The position numbers and the translations under genes were made by a program. 19,236 bases of DNA. Origin: UMGS1601 sp964617585. GTDB taxonomy: Bacteria > Bacillota > Clostridia > Oscillospirales > Ruminococcaceae. A model generated the notes under the pieces. That model worked only from the letters and a program-made list of their open reading frames with translations. It did no database searches and had not been told where the DNA came from. Location of the stretch: assembly GCA_964617585.1 (NCBI GenBank), contig CAZTXS010000027.1:1-19236 (forward strand), written 5' to 3'. This document shows positions 1 through 6,842 of the stretch, one piece after another; positions within the stretch are counted from its first letter, which is position 1, and every line of letters begins with the position of its first letter.

Positions 1-53
1 CGGGTAATGGAACCCGCCGCCTATAGAGGCGGGGAACATCTTGCCTTAGTTAT
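1..53 (-). repeat. Interspersed hairpin repeat, copy A (cut by window edge)
   Basis: On the minus strand this starts with the family end ATAACTAAGGCAAGATG and runs through the GC-rich hairpin (GCC, loop TCTATA, GGC) and the GGGTTCCATTACCC hairpin before the window ends. It closely matches copy D at 18957-19062 and is in the same orientation. It lies 28 bases beyond the uvrC stop, where its hairpins may end the uvrC transcript. Similarity is by eye. Confidence 0.85.
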
Positions 54-80
54 ATGAAAATTAACTGGGCATAAGTTTAA

Positions 81-1928
81 TTACATATTGTCTATTATGC
101 TTTTAAGCTCGGAAAGCTGCTCTCCGCTTCCCCCTATAACCGACTTTATGTCGTCAATCGAAGCTTTTTTCAACGCCTCCTTGGTTTTGAAATGCATGAT
201 AAGCTTTTTAGCCTTCGCATCGCCTATACCTTTAACCTTTGTCATCTCAAGCTGATAAGTGTTCTTCTTATGCTTAGACGACTGAAATGTTATCGCATAA
301 CGGTGAACCTCGTCCTGAATACGGGTAATAAGGTTAAATGCGGCTTTCATCCGGGTAACGCTTATTTCCCCTCCGCCGGTGGCAATGGCTCTGGTGCGGT
401 GCTTAGAATCCTTAACAAGTCCGTAAAGAGGAATATTAAGATGATACTTTTCCAATATAGAGCTTACAGCGTTGACGTGGCCTTTTCCGCCGTCTAAAAA
501 TATAAGGTCGGGAAGCGTTTTAAAACCCTCGTCGGTTTCTTCGGGATTTAAATATCTTTTTATGCGCCGCTCAATAACCTCCTGCATACAGGCATAATCG
601 TTTTGCTCGTAAACCGTCTTTATAGTGAATTTCTTGTAGTTCTTTTTAAACGGTCTTGCGTTTTTGAACACTACCATGCCGGCAACCATATTTGAAGAAG
701 CAAGATTGGAAATATCATAGCACTCAATGTATTTAGGCGGGTTGGAAAGTCCTAAAAGCTTTGAAAGCTCGTCCAACGCTATAACTTCTTTTCCGGTTCT
801 GCCGACCTTGATTGAAATTTGCTCTACTGCGTTGGCTCTTGCCATTTCAACAAGTCTTAAGCTGTTTCCCCGCTGCGGGATCTTAATAGTCACAGCCCTT
901 GAAGCTTTATCTGACATAAACTTTTGTACAAGCTCAATATCCTCGACCTCGCCGTCTAAGAAAATATATTTCGGAATATCCGCCTTATCCGAATAAAACT
1001 GATATATGAAATCCTCACGCATTTTCTTGGTATCTTCCGTTTCGCCGAGCATAAAGCTCACCTTGTCGAACAAGCGCCCTCCCCTGTACATAATCACGCT
1101 TGCGCAGGCAATTTTAACGTTTTCTGCTAAGGCTATAATATCTGCGTCCTTCATATTTTCATCTATTATCTTCTGATCCTCGGATATTTTTTCAATCGCA
1201 CGGATTCTGTCCCTAAGCTTTGCCGCTTGTTCAAAATCCAGCTCATCAGAGGCTTTCTGCATAAGCTCAGTCAGTCTTTCCACCGACTTCACCGAACCGT
1301 TTTTCATATAATCAACAGCCTGACCGATTATTTCATTGTAATCCTCCTTAGAGATTCCCCCTAAGCAAAGCCCCATGCATTTATTTATATGGTGATTCAG
1401 GCAAGGTCTTGACTTTTTAAAATCGTCAGGGAATTTCTTATTGCAGGTCGGAAGCTTAAACACCTTGTTAGCTTCCTCTACCGCTTGTTTCACCGCATAG
1501 CTGCTTGTATAAGGACCTATATAAACGGCGTTGTCATCGTCCTTTTGAAGCGCCGCTGAAATCCTCGGAAATTCCTCTTTTGTGATTTTTATATAACTGT
1601 AGCCCTTGTCGTCCTTTAACAGGATATTATATCTGGGCATATTTTGTTTAATAAGAGAACATTCCAAAACAAGCGCTTCAAATTCGCTGTCGGTCACAAT
1701 AAAGTCATAGTCATAAACCTGAGATACCATTTTAGCCACCTTCGGAAGATGGTCGGCGGACGCTCTGAAATAGCTTGTGACGCGTTTTCTCAGGGATTTG
1801 GCTTTTCCTATATATATTATTTTTCCCTTTTCATTTTTCATTATATAGCATCCGGGCGACAGGGTAAGCCTGGAGGTCTTATCCCTTAAAAACGGGAGCC
1901 TTTTATTTTCATTTTCAGTAACTTTCAT
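81..1928 (-). CDS. uvrC: UvrABC system protein C (excinuclease subunit)
   Basis: UvrC makes the 3' and then the 5' incision around a DNA lesion in nucleotide excision repair, acting with UvrA and UvrB in the cytoplasm. The 615-residue protein has the full family layout: an N-terminal GIY-YIG nuclease (GCY at 26-28 in place of the usual GVY, YIGK at 39-42, Arg47); a UVR motif that binds UvrB (DELDFEQAAKLRDRI, about residue 230); an RNase H-like endonuclease half containing YECYDISNL and FLDGGKGHVN; and a C-terminal helix-hairpin-helix region (VKGIGDAKAKKL). The length is normal and nothing is missing. The ATG follows GAGGA at good spacing. The gene stands alone, divergent from the permease gene, with a promoter at 1956-1984. 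Repeat copy A follows its stop codon. Confidence 0.97.
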   Translation of the reverse strand: MKVTENENKRLPFLRDKTSRLTLSPGCYIMKNEKGKIIYIGKAKSLRKRVTSYFRASADHLPKVAKMVSQVYDYDFIVTDSEFEALVLECSLIKQNMPRYNILLKDDKGYSYIKITKEEFPRISAALQKDDDNAVYIGPYTSSYAVKQAVEEANKVFKLPTCNKKFPDDFKKSRPCLNHHINKCMGLCLGGISKEDYNEIIGQAVDYMKNGSVKSVERLTELMQKASDELDFEQAAKLRDRIRAIEKISEDQKIIDENMKDADIIALAENVKIACASVIMYRGGRLFDKVSFMLGETEDTKKMREDFIYQFYSDKADIPKYIFLDGEVEDIELVQKFMSDKASRAVTIKIPQRGNSLRLVEMARANAVEQISIKVGRTGKEVIALDELSKLLGLSNPPKYIECYDISNLASSNMVAGMVVFKNARPFKKNYKKFTIKTVYEQNDYACMQEVIERRIKRYLNPEETDEGFKTLPDLIFLDGGKGHVNAVSSILEKYHLNIPLYGLVKDSKHRTRAIATGGGEISVTRMKAAFNLITRIQDEVHRYAITFQSSKHKKNTYQLEMTKVKGIGDAKAKKLIMHFKTKEALKKASIDDIKSVIGGSGEQLSELKSIIDNM

Positions 1929-1955
1929 AAAAATTCCTCAACAAGTTTTTTAATA

Positions 1956-1984
1956 ATTTTAACACAAGCGGAAACAACCTGCAA
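1956..1984 (-). promoter_or_regulatory. Probable sigma-A promoter of uvrC
   Basis: On the minus strand TTGCAG (1979-1984) and TAAAAT (1956-1961) are separated by 17 bases. This puts transcription start about 20 bases before the uvrC ATG. Prediction from sequence only. Confidence 0.6.
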
Positions 1985-2017
1985 TATTATTATTAACAAA
2001 AAAATAACTTTTTTTGA

Positions 2018-2046
2018 TTGACAATCGATAAACTGATTTATATAAT
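2018..2046 (+). promoter_or_regulatory. Consensus sigma-A promoter of the SLC13-type permease
   Basis: TTGACA (2018-2023) and TATAAT (2041-2046) match the consensus exactly with a 17-base spacer. Transcription should start near 2053, giving a 5' leader of about 105 bases. A perfect promoter ahead of a long structured leader suggests control after initiation. Confidence 0.85.
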
Positions 2047-2052
2047 AAAAAA

Positions 2053-2157
2053 CGTTTGAAAGGAACACAGAAATTGTCTTTCGGCAATTTTCCCACTGTT
2101 CTTAATCATTATTTTTAAGGTGTGCGGTCACGGCATTACCGAAAGGAGAGAGCTTTT
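2053..2157 (+). promoter_or_regulatory. Structured 5' leader with possible pseudoknot over the RBS
   Basis: AAATTG (2071-2076) and CAATTT (2085-2090) form a hairpin whose 8-base loop contains CTTTCGG (2078-2084). That loop segment is exactly complementary to CCGAAAG (2139-2145), which overlaps the ribosome binding site AAGGAG (2143-2148). An outer helix of GAAC with GTTC and CAG with CTG (about 2063-2102, with bulges) supports the first hairpin. A competing hairpin, CGGT (2125-2128) with ACCG (2138-2141), would use three of the same bases. The layout resembles a translational riboswitch or RNA thermosensor, but I do not recognise a known family. Confidence 0.45.
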
Positions 2158-3513
2158 ATGGCAGCGCAAATAGTGGCGGTTATCATTTTTGCGGCAATGT
2201 TTTTACTGATTGTAATAGATAAAATCGAACGTCAGTATATTACCTTAGGCTGCGGATTGATGACATTGGTACTCGTATTCGGAGTATGTATGAGAGATGT
2301 AAATGCAGTAATAGAAACGCTTAACATCAAGCCGATTTTTACACTTCAGTTCTGGCACACTATGGGAAGTGAAAGCGAGGCTTCGAGCGGAATTAACTGG
2401 GCGACGATTATTTTTATCGCAGGTATGATGATAATGGTTGCGGGAATGGCAAGAGTGGGCTTCTTTAGATGGCTCTGCATGAGATTGGCAAAGCTTGTAC
2501 ACTATAAAACCATACCTATTTTTATAGTATTTATGCTGATGTCGTTTGTACTGGCAATGTTTATCGACAGTATCACCGTAATACTTTTCTTAGCGTCGGT
2601 TACAATAGAACTTGCAAGGCTTTTGGGCTTTAACCCTGTTCCGATGATACTATCAGAGATTTTCTGCTCAAATTTAGGCGGCTCGGCGACAATGTGCGGA
2701 GATCCTCCGAACATAATTATAGGAACTTCTCTGGGATATTCATTCTTTGATTTTATTACAAACACAGGTATTATTGCTGTTATATCGTTAGTATTTATAG
2801 TAATATACTTCTACTTTGCTTATCATAAGGAGCTAAAATCAGAAACGAAAGCTACTGATTTCTCAAAGCTTCCTTCTCCGGAAAGTGCAATAACTGACAA
2901 AAAAGGGTTTATTATCAGCACAGTGATTTTCCTTGTCGCTGTCGTTCTTTTAATATCTCATGCCGGCACGGGACTCACAGTAGCGTTTATCGGCGTGTTT
3001 ATTGCTGCGATAACTTTAATTACATCGGGCAGACATGCTTTGGAGCTGATTAAAAATGTAGACTATAAAACGCTTTTGTTCTTTATAGGATTATTTATAG
3101 TGGTCGGCGGACTTGAACAAACCGGCACGCTTGAAATTCTGGCAAGCTTTATTGAAAAGGTATGCGGCGGAAATATAATGCTTATGGTCGCTATTATCAT
3201 TTGGATTTCCGCTTTTGCCAGTGCATTTGTAGATAATATTCCCTTTGCGGCAACTATGATTCCCGTCATAAGGTCGCTCGCAGCAACTACAACGGGCGTT
3301 AATCTCGAAGTCCTTTCGTGGGCGCTTTCAATGGGTACCGATATAGGAGGAAGCGCAACTCCTATAGGAGCTTCGGCAAACGTAGTAGGAACATCTGCGG
3401 CTGCAAATGCCGGCCACCCTATAAGCTGGGGAAAATACTGCAAAAAGGTAGTTCCCGCAACGGCTATTGTACTGATTATAAGCACCGTTTATATTTTCAC
3501 GGTTTATTTATAA
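2158..3513 (+). CDS. SLC13/ArsB/NhaD-superfamily anion or Na+/H+ permease
   Basis: A membrane transporter of the ion-transporter superfamily (CitMHS/SLC13-like fold), 451 residues and about 11 hydrophobic segments. The protein has two related halves. The first carries a GGSATMCGDPPNIIIG signature and the second a GGSATPIGASANVVG signature, each after a segment with an Asp (AMFIDSITVILF and SAFVDNIPFAATM). These hairpin motifs bind substrate and sodium in the family. Substrate cannot be named: relatives move arsenite, dicarboxylates, citrate or Na+/H+. The frame is open from a GTG at 2122, but I chose the ATG at 2158 because AAAGGAGAG lies at ideal spacing before it. The stop codon falls inside the terminal bases of repeat copy B. 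No arsenic genes (arsR, arsC, arsA) are nearby. Confidence 0.9.
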   Translation: MAAQIVAVIIFAAMFLLIVIDKIERQYITLGCGLMTLVLVFGVCMRDVNAVIETLNIKPIFTLQFWHTMGSESEASSGINWATIIFIAGMMIMVAGMARVGFFRWLCMRLAKLVHYKTIPIFIVFMLMSFVLAMFIDSITVILFLASVTIELARLLGFNPVPMILSEIFCSNLGGSATMCGDPPNIIIGTSLGYSFFDFITNTGIIAVISLVFIVIYFYFAYHKELKSETKATDFSKLPSPESAITDKKGFIISTVIFLVAVVLLISHAGTGLTVAFIGVFIAAITLITSGRHALELIKNVDYKTLLFFIGLFIVVGGLEQTGTLEILASFIEKVCGGNIMLMVAIIIWISAFASAFVDNIPFAATMIPVIRSLAATTTGVNLEVLSWALSMGTDIGGSATPIGASANVVGTSAAANAGHPISWGKYCKKVVPATAIVLIISTVYIFTVYL

Positions 3514-3658
3514 CTAAGTAAAAATGTCCCTCGTCTCTATAGACGGCGGGTTTCATTACCCGTTCAGCAGCAGGATACAATCCCCTACTGAACGGCCAAC
3601 GGCCGGTCGACAATGCCGACCCTTGCCGCGTTGAATGACGGGCAAGCCCTTATTGAAT
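3510..3658 (+). repeat. Interspersed hairpin repeat, copy B, with a nested insertion
   Basis: The copy runs from the family left end ATAACTAAG to the right end CCCTTATTGAAT. Compared with copy D it holds about 40 extra bases (roughly 3563-3602), whose core is an inverted repeat of CCGTTCAG (3560-3567) and CTGAACGG (3588-3595). The element begins within the permease stop codon and ends 65 bases before the kinase-like start. It therefore fills the whole space between two co-oriented genes. The hairpins may terminate or attenuate read-through. Confidence 0.8.
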
Positions 3659-3723
3659 CCATTATTGAAAATAATCAGGAGAAAACTCAATCGATTGTAA
3701 ACCAAGTCTTAAAGGAGGCAGTT

Positions 3724-4332
3724 ATGACAGAACAGATTATCATTACTATCGGACGTGAGTTCGGCAGCGGCGGTCATGAAATCGCACGAAAGCTTTCGGA
3801 ACGTTTTTCACTTTCTTTCTATGACAGAAACATTCTCGACGATATAGCCAATGAAAAAAATGTCGGTGCCGATAAGCTTCACGAGTATGATGAAGCTCCG
3901 AAAAATCCACTGTTTTCAAGGACAGTAAACGGTTTTTCAAACTCCCTTGAAGAAATCATAGCAAAAATGCAGTTCGATTATATTAAGTCCAAAGCAGACA
4001 GCAAAGAATCTTTTATAGTAGTAGGACGCTGTGCAGAAGCGGTTCTCAGAGGCTATGAGGGACTTATTTCAATTTTCATTATCGGTGACGAGGACGTTAA
4101 GGCAAAACGAGTCAGCGAGGACAGAGGGATTTCGATAAACGAAGCAAAATCCGTTATGCGAAGACATGACAAAAAGCGTAAAGCGTATCACAACTCTTAT
4201 TCTCAAATTAAATGGGGAGATTCAAGAGGTTATGATTTGACTATAAATTCAAGCAAACAAGGCATAGACGCTACTGTTGATTTGCTGGAAAACTATATTC
4301 GTGTGAGAATAAAAGAGCAAAAAAATCAATAA
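3724..4332 (+). CDS. Cytidylate-kinase-like P-loop protein
   Basis: A cytoplasmic nucleotide-binding protein of the cytidylate kinase-like family often seen in Clostridia, 202 residues. The N-terminus has the family's unusual P-loop, ITIGREFGSGGHEIA, which lacks the classic GKS/T. It continues with FYDRNILDDIA and a mid-protein core strand with VVGRCAEAVL, then a lid-like basic segment (AKRVSEDRGI, MRRHDKKRKAYHNSYS). True substrate is unknown in most members, so CMP kinase activity should not be assumed. The frame extends upstream to an ATG at 3613 inside repeat copy B, but the ATG at 3724 follows a strong AAAGGAGG and starts exactly where family homology begins. No separate promoter was found; expression may depend on read-through from the permease past copy B. 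Confidence 0.82.
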   Translation: MTEQIIITIGREFGSGGHEIARKLSERFSLSFYDRNILDDIANEKNVGADKLHEYDEAPKNPLFSRTVNGFSNSLEEIIAKMQFDYIKSKADSKESFIVVGRCAEAVLRGYEGLISIFIIGDEDVKAKRVSEDRGISINEAKSVMRRHDKKRKAYHNSYSQIKWGDSRGYDLTINSSKQGIDATVDLLENYIRVRIKEQKNQ

Positions 4333-4349
4333 TAGCGTATTTAAGCTTA

Positions 4350-4404
4350 TAACTAAGGCAATATGTCCCCCGCCTATAGAGACGGGGACATATTGCCTTA
4401 GTTA
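4350..4404. terminator. Palindromic repeat relative (copy C), bidirectional terminator
   Basis: A perfect 21-base inverted repeat, arms 4350-4370 and 4384-4404, encloses a 13-base loop. Each arm is the left end of the interspersed repeat family (TAACTAAGGCAATATGTC...), so the element is two left ends head to head without the rest of the repeat. It sits between the converging kinase-like gene and nfnB, where a stable hairpin would stop transcription from both sides. There is no strong U-tract, so terminator function is inferred from position and stability. Confidence 0.7.
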
Positions 4405-4450
4405 CTATACTCTAATCGGACAAGAAATCCCGTCCGCTCGTAATTAAAAA

Positions 4451-5845
4451 TTATCTGCTCTTTTCTTTAATATACTTGTCAATCGCCTTAGCTGCGTCTT
4501 TTCCGGCGCCCATAGCGAGAATAACCGTCGCCGCTCCCGTTACGGCGTCGCCGCCTGCATATATGCCTTCTCTTGAGGTTTTTCCCGTTTCCTCCTCGAC
4601 AACAAAACAGCCTCGCTTGTTCGTTTCAAGACCTTTTGTAGTGTTTCTGATAAGAGGGTTAGGAGAAGTTCCTATAGACATAATCACACAGTCAACGTCA
4701 AGAACAAACTCGCTTCCCGGCTTTTCAACAGGTCTGCGCCGTCCGCTTTCATCCGGTTCGCCCAGCTCCATTTCAATGCACTTTACACTTTTTACAAACT
4801 TATGCTCGTCGCCCAAAATTTCAACAGGGTTATTGAGCGTCTTGAAGATTATGCCTTCCTCCTCGGCGTGTTCAACCTCTTCAGCACGGGCAGGAAGCTC
4901 GTTCATCGAACGGCGGTAAACGATATATACATTTTCCGCACCCAATCTTTTAGCGCATCTGGCAGCGTCCATCGCAACGTTTCCGCCCCCGACAACCGCC
5001 ACGCTCTTAGCATTATGAATAGGCGTGTCGCTGCCGTCTTTGTATGCTTTCATAAGATTAACTCTTGTTAAGAACTCATTGGCGGAATAAACGCCCTTCA
5101 GGTTTTCTCCCGGTATTCCCATAAACCTCGGGAGTCCTGCTCCGGAGCCTATGAATATAGCTTGATATCCGTATTTAAAAAGCTCGTCAACCGAAAGAGT
5201 TTTTCCTATTACCATGTTAGTGTTTATCTTAACTCCCATTGCCTTGAGATTTTCAATTTCTTTCTGAACAATAGCCTTGGGAAGTCTGAACTCAGGGATT
5301 CCATACACCAAAACTCCTCCCGCTAAGTGAAGCGCCTCATAAACGGTAACGTCATATCCCATTCTTGCAAGATCGCCTGCGCAGGTAAGACCTGAGGGAC
5401 CCGCTCCGATTACAGCCACCTTATGACCGTTCTGTTCGGGCTTCTGCGGAATTTCCTTATTGTTCTGCATATGATAGTCGGCAACAAAGCGTTCAAGCCT
5501 TCCTATAGCGACAGGCTCGCCCTTTATTCCTCTGACGCATTTGCTTTCACATTGAGTTTCCTGAGGGCAGACTCTTCCGCAAACGGCAGGAAGCGAGCTT
5601 GACTGAGAAATAATCTTATAAGCTCCCTCAAAATCTTCTTCTCTTATTTTTGCGATAAACTCAGGTATGTCTATTGAAACCGGGCATCCGCTTACGCACG
5701 GCTTGTTTTTACAGTTCAAGCATCTGTTTGCTTCATCTATAGCCTGCTCACGCGTGTAGCCCAAGGTTACTTCCTTGAAATTTTTATTCCTGACATCAGG
5801 AGTCTGAGACGGCATTTCATTTTTATTAAGCGACATATTAGGCAT
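4451..5845 (-). CDS. nfnB: NADH-dependent ferredoxin:NADP+ oxidoreductase, large subunit (GltA-like)
   Basis: A 464-residue iron-sulfur flavoprotein of the glutamate-synthase small-subunit family. The N-terminal region has eight cysteines in two groups (42, 45, 50, 54 and 89, 93, 99, 103) for two [4Fe-4S] clusters. A GAGPSG FAD site lies at about 147-152, an NADP(H) site with GGGNVAMDAARCAKRLG near 286, and the C-terminal FAD segment GIYAGGDAVTGAATV near the end. It overlaps nfnA by one base (TAATG), with a GGAGG site inside the nfnA end, so the two are translationally coupled. With the PyrK-like NfnA next door and no large glutamate synthase subunit in the window, the electron-bifurcating Nfn complex (NADPH to NAD+ and ferredoxin, or reverse) is the best reading. 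A plain annotation as gltA would mislead. Confidence 0.88.
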   Translation of the reverse strand: MPNMSLNKNEMPSQTPDVRNKNFKEVTLGYTREQAIDEANRCLNCKNKPCVSGCPVSIDIPEFIAKIREEDFEGAYKIISQSSSLPAVCGRVCPQETQCESKCVRGIKGEPVAIGRLERFVADYHMQNNKEIPQKPEQNGHKVAVIGAGPSGLTCAGDLARMGYDVTVYEALHLAGGVLVYGIPEFRLPKAIVQKEIENLKAMGVKINTNMVIGKTLSVDELFKYGYQAIFIGSGAGLPRFMGIPGENLKGVYSANEFLTRVNLMKAYKDGSDTPIHNAKSVAVVGGGNVAMDAARCAKRLGAENVYIVYRRSMNELPARAEEVEHAEEEGIIFKTLNNPVEILGDEHKFVKSVKCIEMELGEPDESGRRRPVEKPGSEFVLDVDCVIMSIGTSPNPLIRNTTKGLETNKRGCFVVEEETGKTSREGIYAGGDAVTGAATVILAMGAGKDAAKAIDKYIKEKSR

Positions 5846-6687
5846 TATTTATCCGCCTCCTTAAATAAATTACAGGTTTCTTCATATTTATGTCTTTCAA
5901 AACCCTTATACATATTGGAACGCTCTATTGCTTCGTCAAAATCAACTAAATGTCCGTCAAAATCCGGACCGTCAACACAGGCGAACTTAGTTTCACCGCC
6001 GACAGTAAGACGGCATCCGCCGCACATTCCGGTTCCGTCAATCATAATAGGGTTCATTGAAACCATCGTTTTAATTCCGTATTTCTCCGTCAGTCTGCAA
6101 ACAAATTTCATCATTACAAGAGGACCTATAGCTATAACCTCATCGTACTGCTCTCCGCTTTCGATAAGCTTTTTCAGAGCGTCGGTAACAAGTCCCTTAT
6201 CTCCATAGCTTCCGTCGTCAGTCATAACAATATACTTATCGCTTACGGATTCGAATTCGTTCTCCAGAATCAGAAGATCCTTATTCCTGAAGCCTACCAC
6301 AGAATGCACCTTGCACCCCAGATCATGAAGCTTTTTTGCTACAGGATAAGCAATAGCGCAACCTACTCCGCCTCCGATAACGGCAGCCTTTTTAATCCCC
6401 TCTGTATGAGTAGGCACGCCCAGCGGACCTACAAAATCTTTCAAGCTGTCGCCCTCGTTCAGGTGATTCAGCTTTTCGGTAGTTGCTCCGACAATCTGAA
6501 ATATAATAGTAACAGTTCCTTCATTGCGGTTAAAATCCGCTATAGTCAGCGGGATACGCTCGCCCTCCTCGTCAACACGAAGAATAATAAACTGCCCCGG
6601 CTCTGCTTTCTTAGCGATATGCGGAGCTTTTATTTCCATTAAAGTAACTGTTGGATTAAGAACATTTTTCTTAACTATTTTAAACAT
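5845..6687 (-). CDS. nfnA: NADH-dependent ferredoxin:NADP+ oxidoreductase, small subunit
   Basis: A 280-residue ferredoxin-NADP reductase-fold protein, related to dihydroorotate dehydrogenase electron-transfer subunit PyrK and to the SudB sulfide dehydrogenase subunit. An FAD-binding segment (RIPLTIAD, about 44-51) precedes a nucleotide site (AVIGGGVGCA, about 102-111) and a C-terminal [2Fe-2S] motif. That motif reads D217-x4-C222-x2-C225-x11-C237: the first Cys of the PyrK pattern is replaced by Asp, as known for NfnA, where an Asp ligates the cluster. This separates it from PyrK and supports the Nfn assignment. It is the first gene of a two-gene operon with nfnB. GGAGGG precedes the ATG. 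A consensus promoter lies about 145 bases upstream, leaving a 115-base leader with two small hairpins. Confidence 0.88.
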   Translation of the reverse strand: MFKIVKKNVLNPTVTLMEIKAPHIAKKAEPGQFIILRVDEEGERIPLTIADFNRNEGTVTIIFQIVGATTEKLNHLNEGDSLKDFVGPLGVPTHTEGIKKAAVIGGGVGCAIAYPVAKKLHDLGCKVHSVVGFRNKDLLILENEFESVSDKYIVMTDDGSYGDKGLVTDALKKLIESGEQYDEVIAIGPLVMMKFVCRLTEKYGIKTMVSMNPIMIDGTGMCGGCRLTVGGETKFACVDGPDFDGHLVDFDEAIERSNMYKGFERHKYEETCNLFKEADK

Positions 6688-6803
6688 TTTTCCCTCCGGC
6701 TTAAAAATTATTTTATCTTGTCAATACAAACTCGGGCAAAACCCAACCGACAGATTTTTCGCACCAAGCAGAGGAAAACCCTCTTATTGAATAAATATCT
6801 AAC
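6688..6803 (-). promoter_or_regulatory. 5' leader of nfnAB with two small hairpins
   Basis: Between the predicted start (near 6803) and the nfnA ATG are two short hairpins: AGAGG/CCTCT at 6770-6784 with a 5-base loop, and a GGG/CCC stem at 6732-6746 with a 5-base loop. The stretch between them is rich in unpaired bases. I do not recognise a riboswitch family. Confidence 0.25.
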
Positions 6804-6809
6804 TTTTTA

Positions 6810-6838
6810 ATTATACTTTAGAGAGAGTTATTTGTCAA
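6810..6838 (-). promoter_or_regulatory. Consensus sigma-A promoter of nfnAB
   Basis: On the minus strand TTGACA (6833-6838) and TATAAT (6810-6815) are 17 bases apart, a perfect match. The -35 box begins 5 bases past the hlyD-type gene's stop. No terminator is visible between that gene and nfnA, so some read-through is possible. Confidence 0.85.
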
Positions 6839-6842
6839 TAAT

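Noticed and set aside
2122..2157. GTG start giving 12 extra residues on the permease
   Set aside because: The extension is charged (RSRHYRKER), overlaps the leader structures and lacks an RBS, while the ATG at 2158 has an ideal one.
3063..3485. 140-codon minus-strand frame opposite the permease gene
   Set aside because: It is antisense to a conserved membrane protein, lacks an RBS and has low-complexity hydrophobic composition expected of a shadow frame.
2158..3513. Arsenite efflux operon
   Set aside because: The permease signature fits the wider superfamily, but no arsR, arsC or arsA is next to it, so an arsenic role is not supported.
4476..4919. 147-codon plus-strand frame opposite nfnB
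   Set aside because: Antisense shadow of a conserved flavoprotein gene; Ser/Pro-rich translation without domain features.
4451..6687. Glutamate synthase operon
   Set aside because: No large glutamate synthase subunit is present, and the Asp-ligated [2Fe-2S] motif of the partner fits Nfn better.
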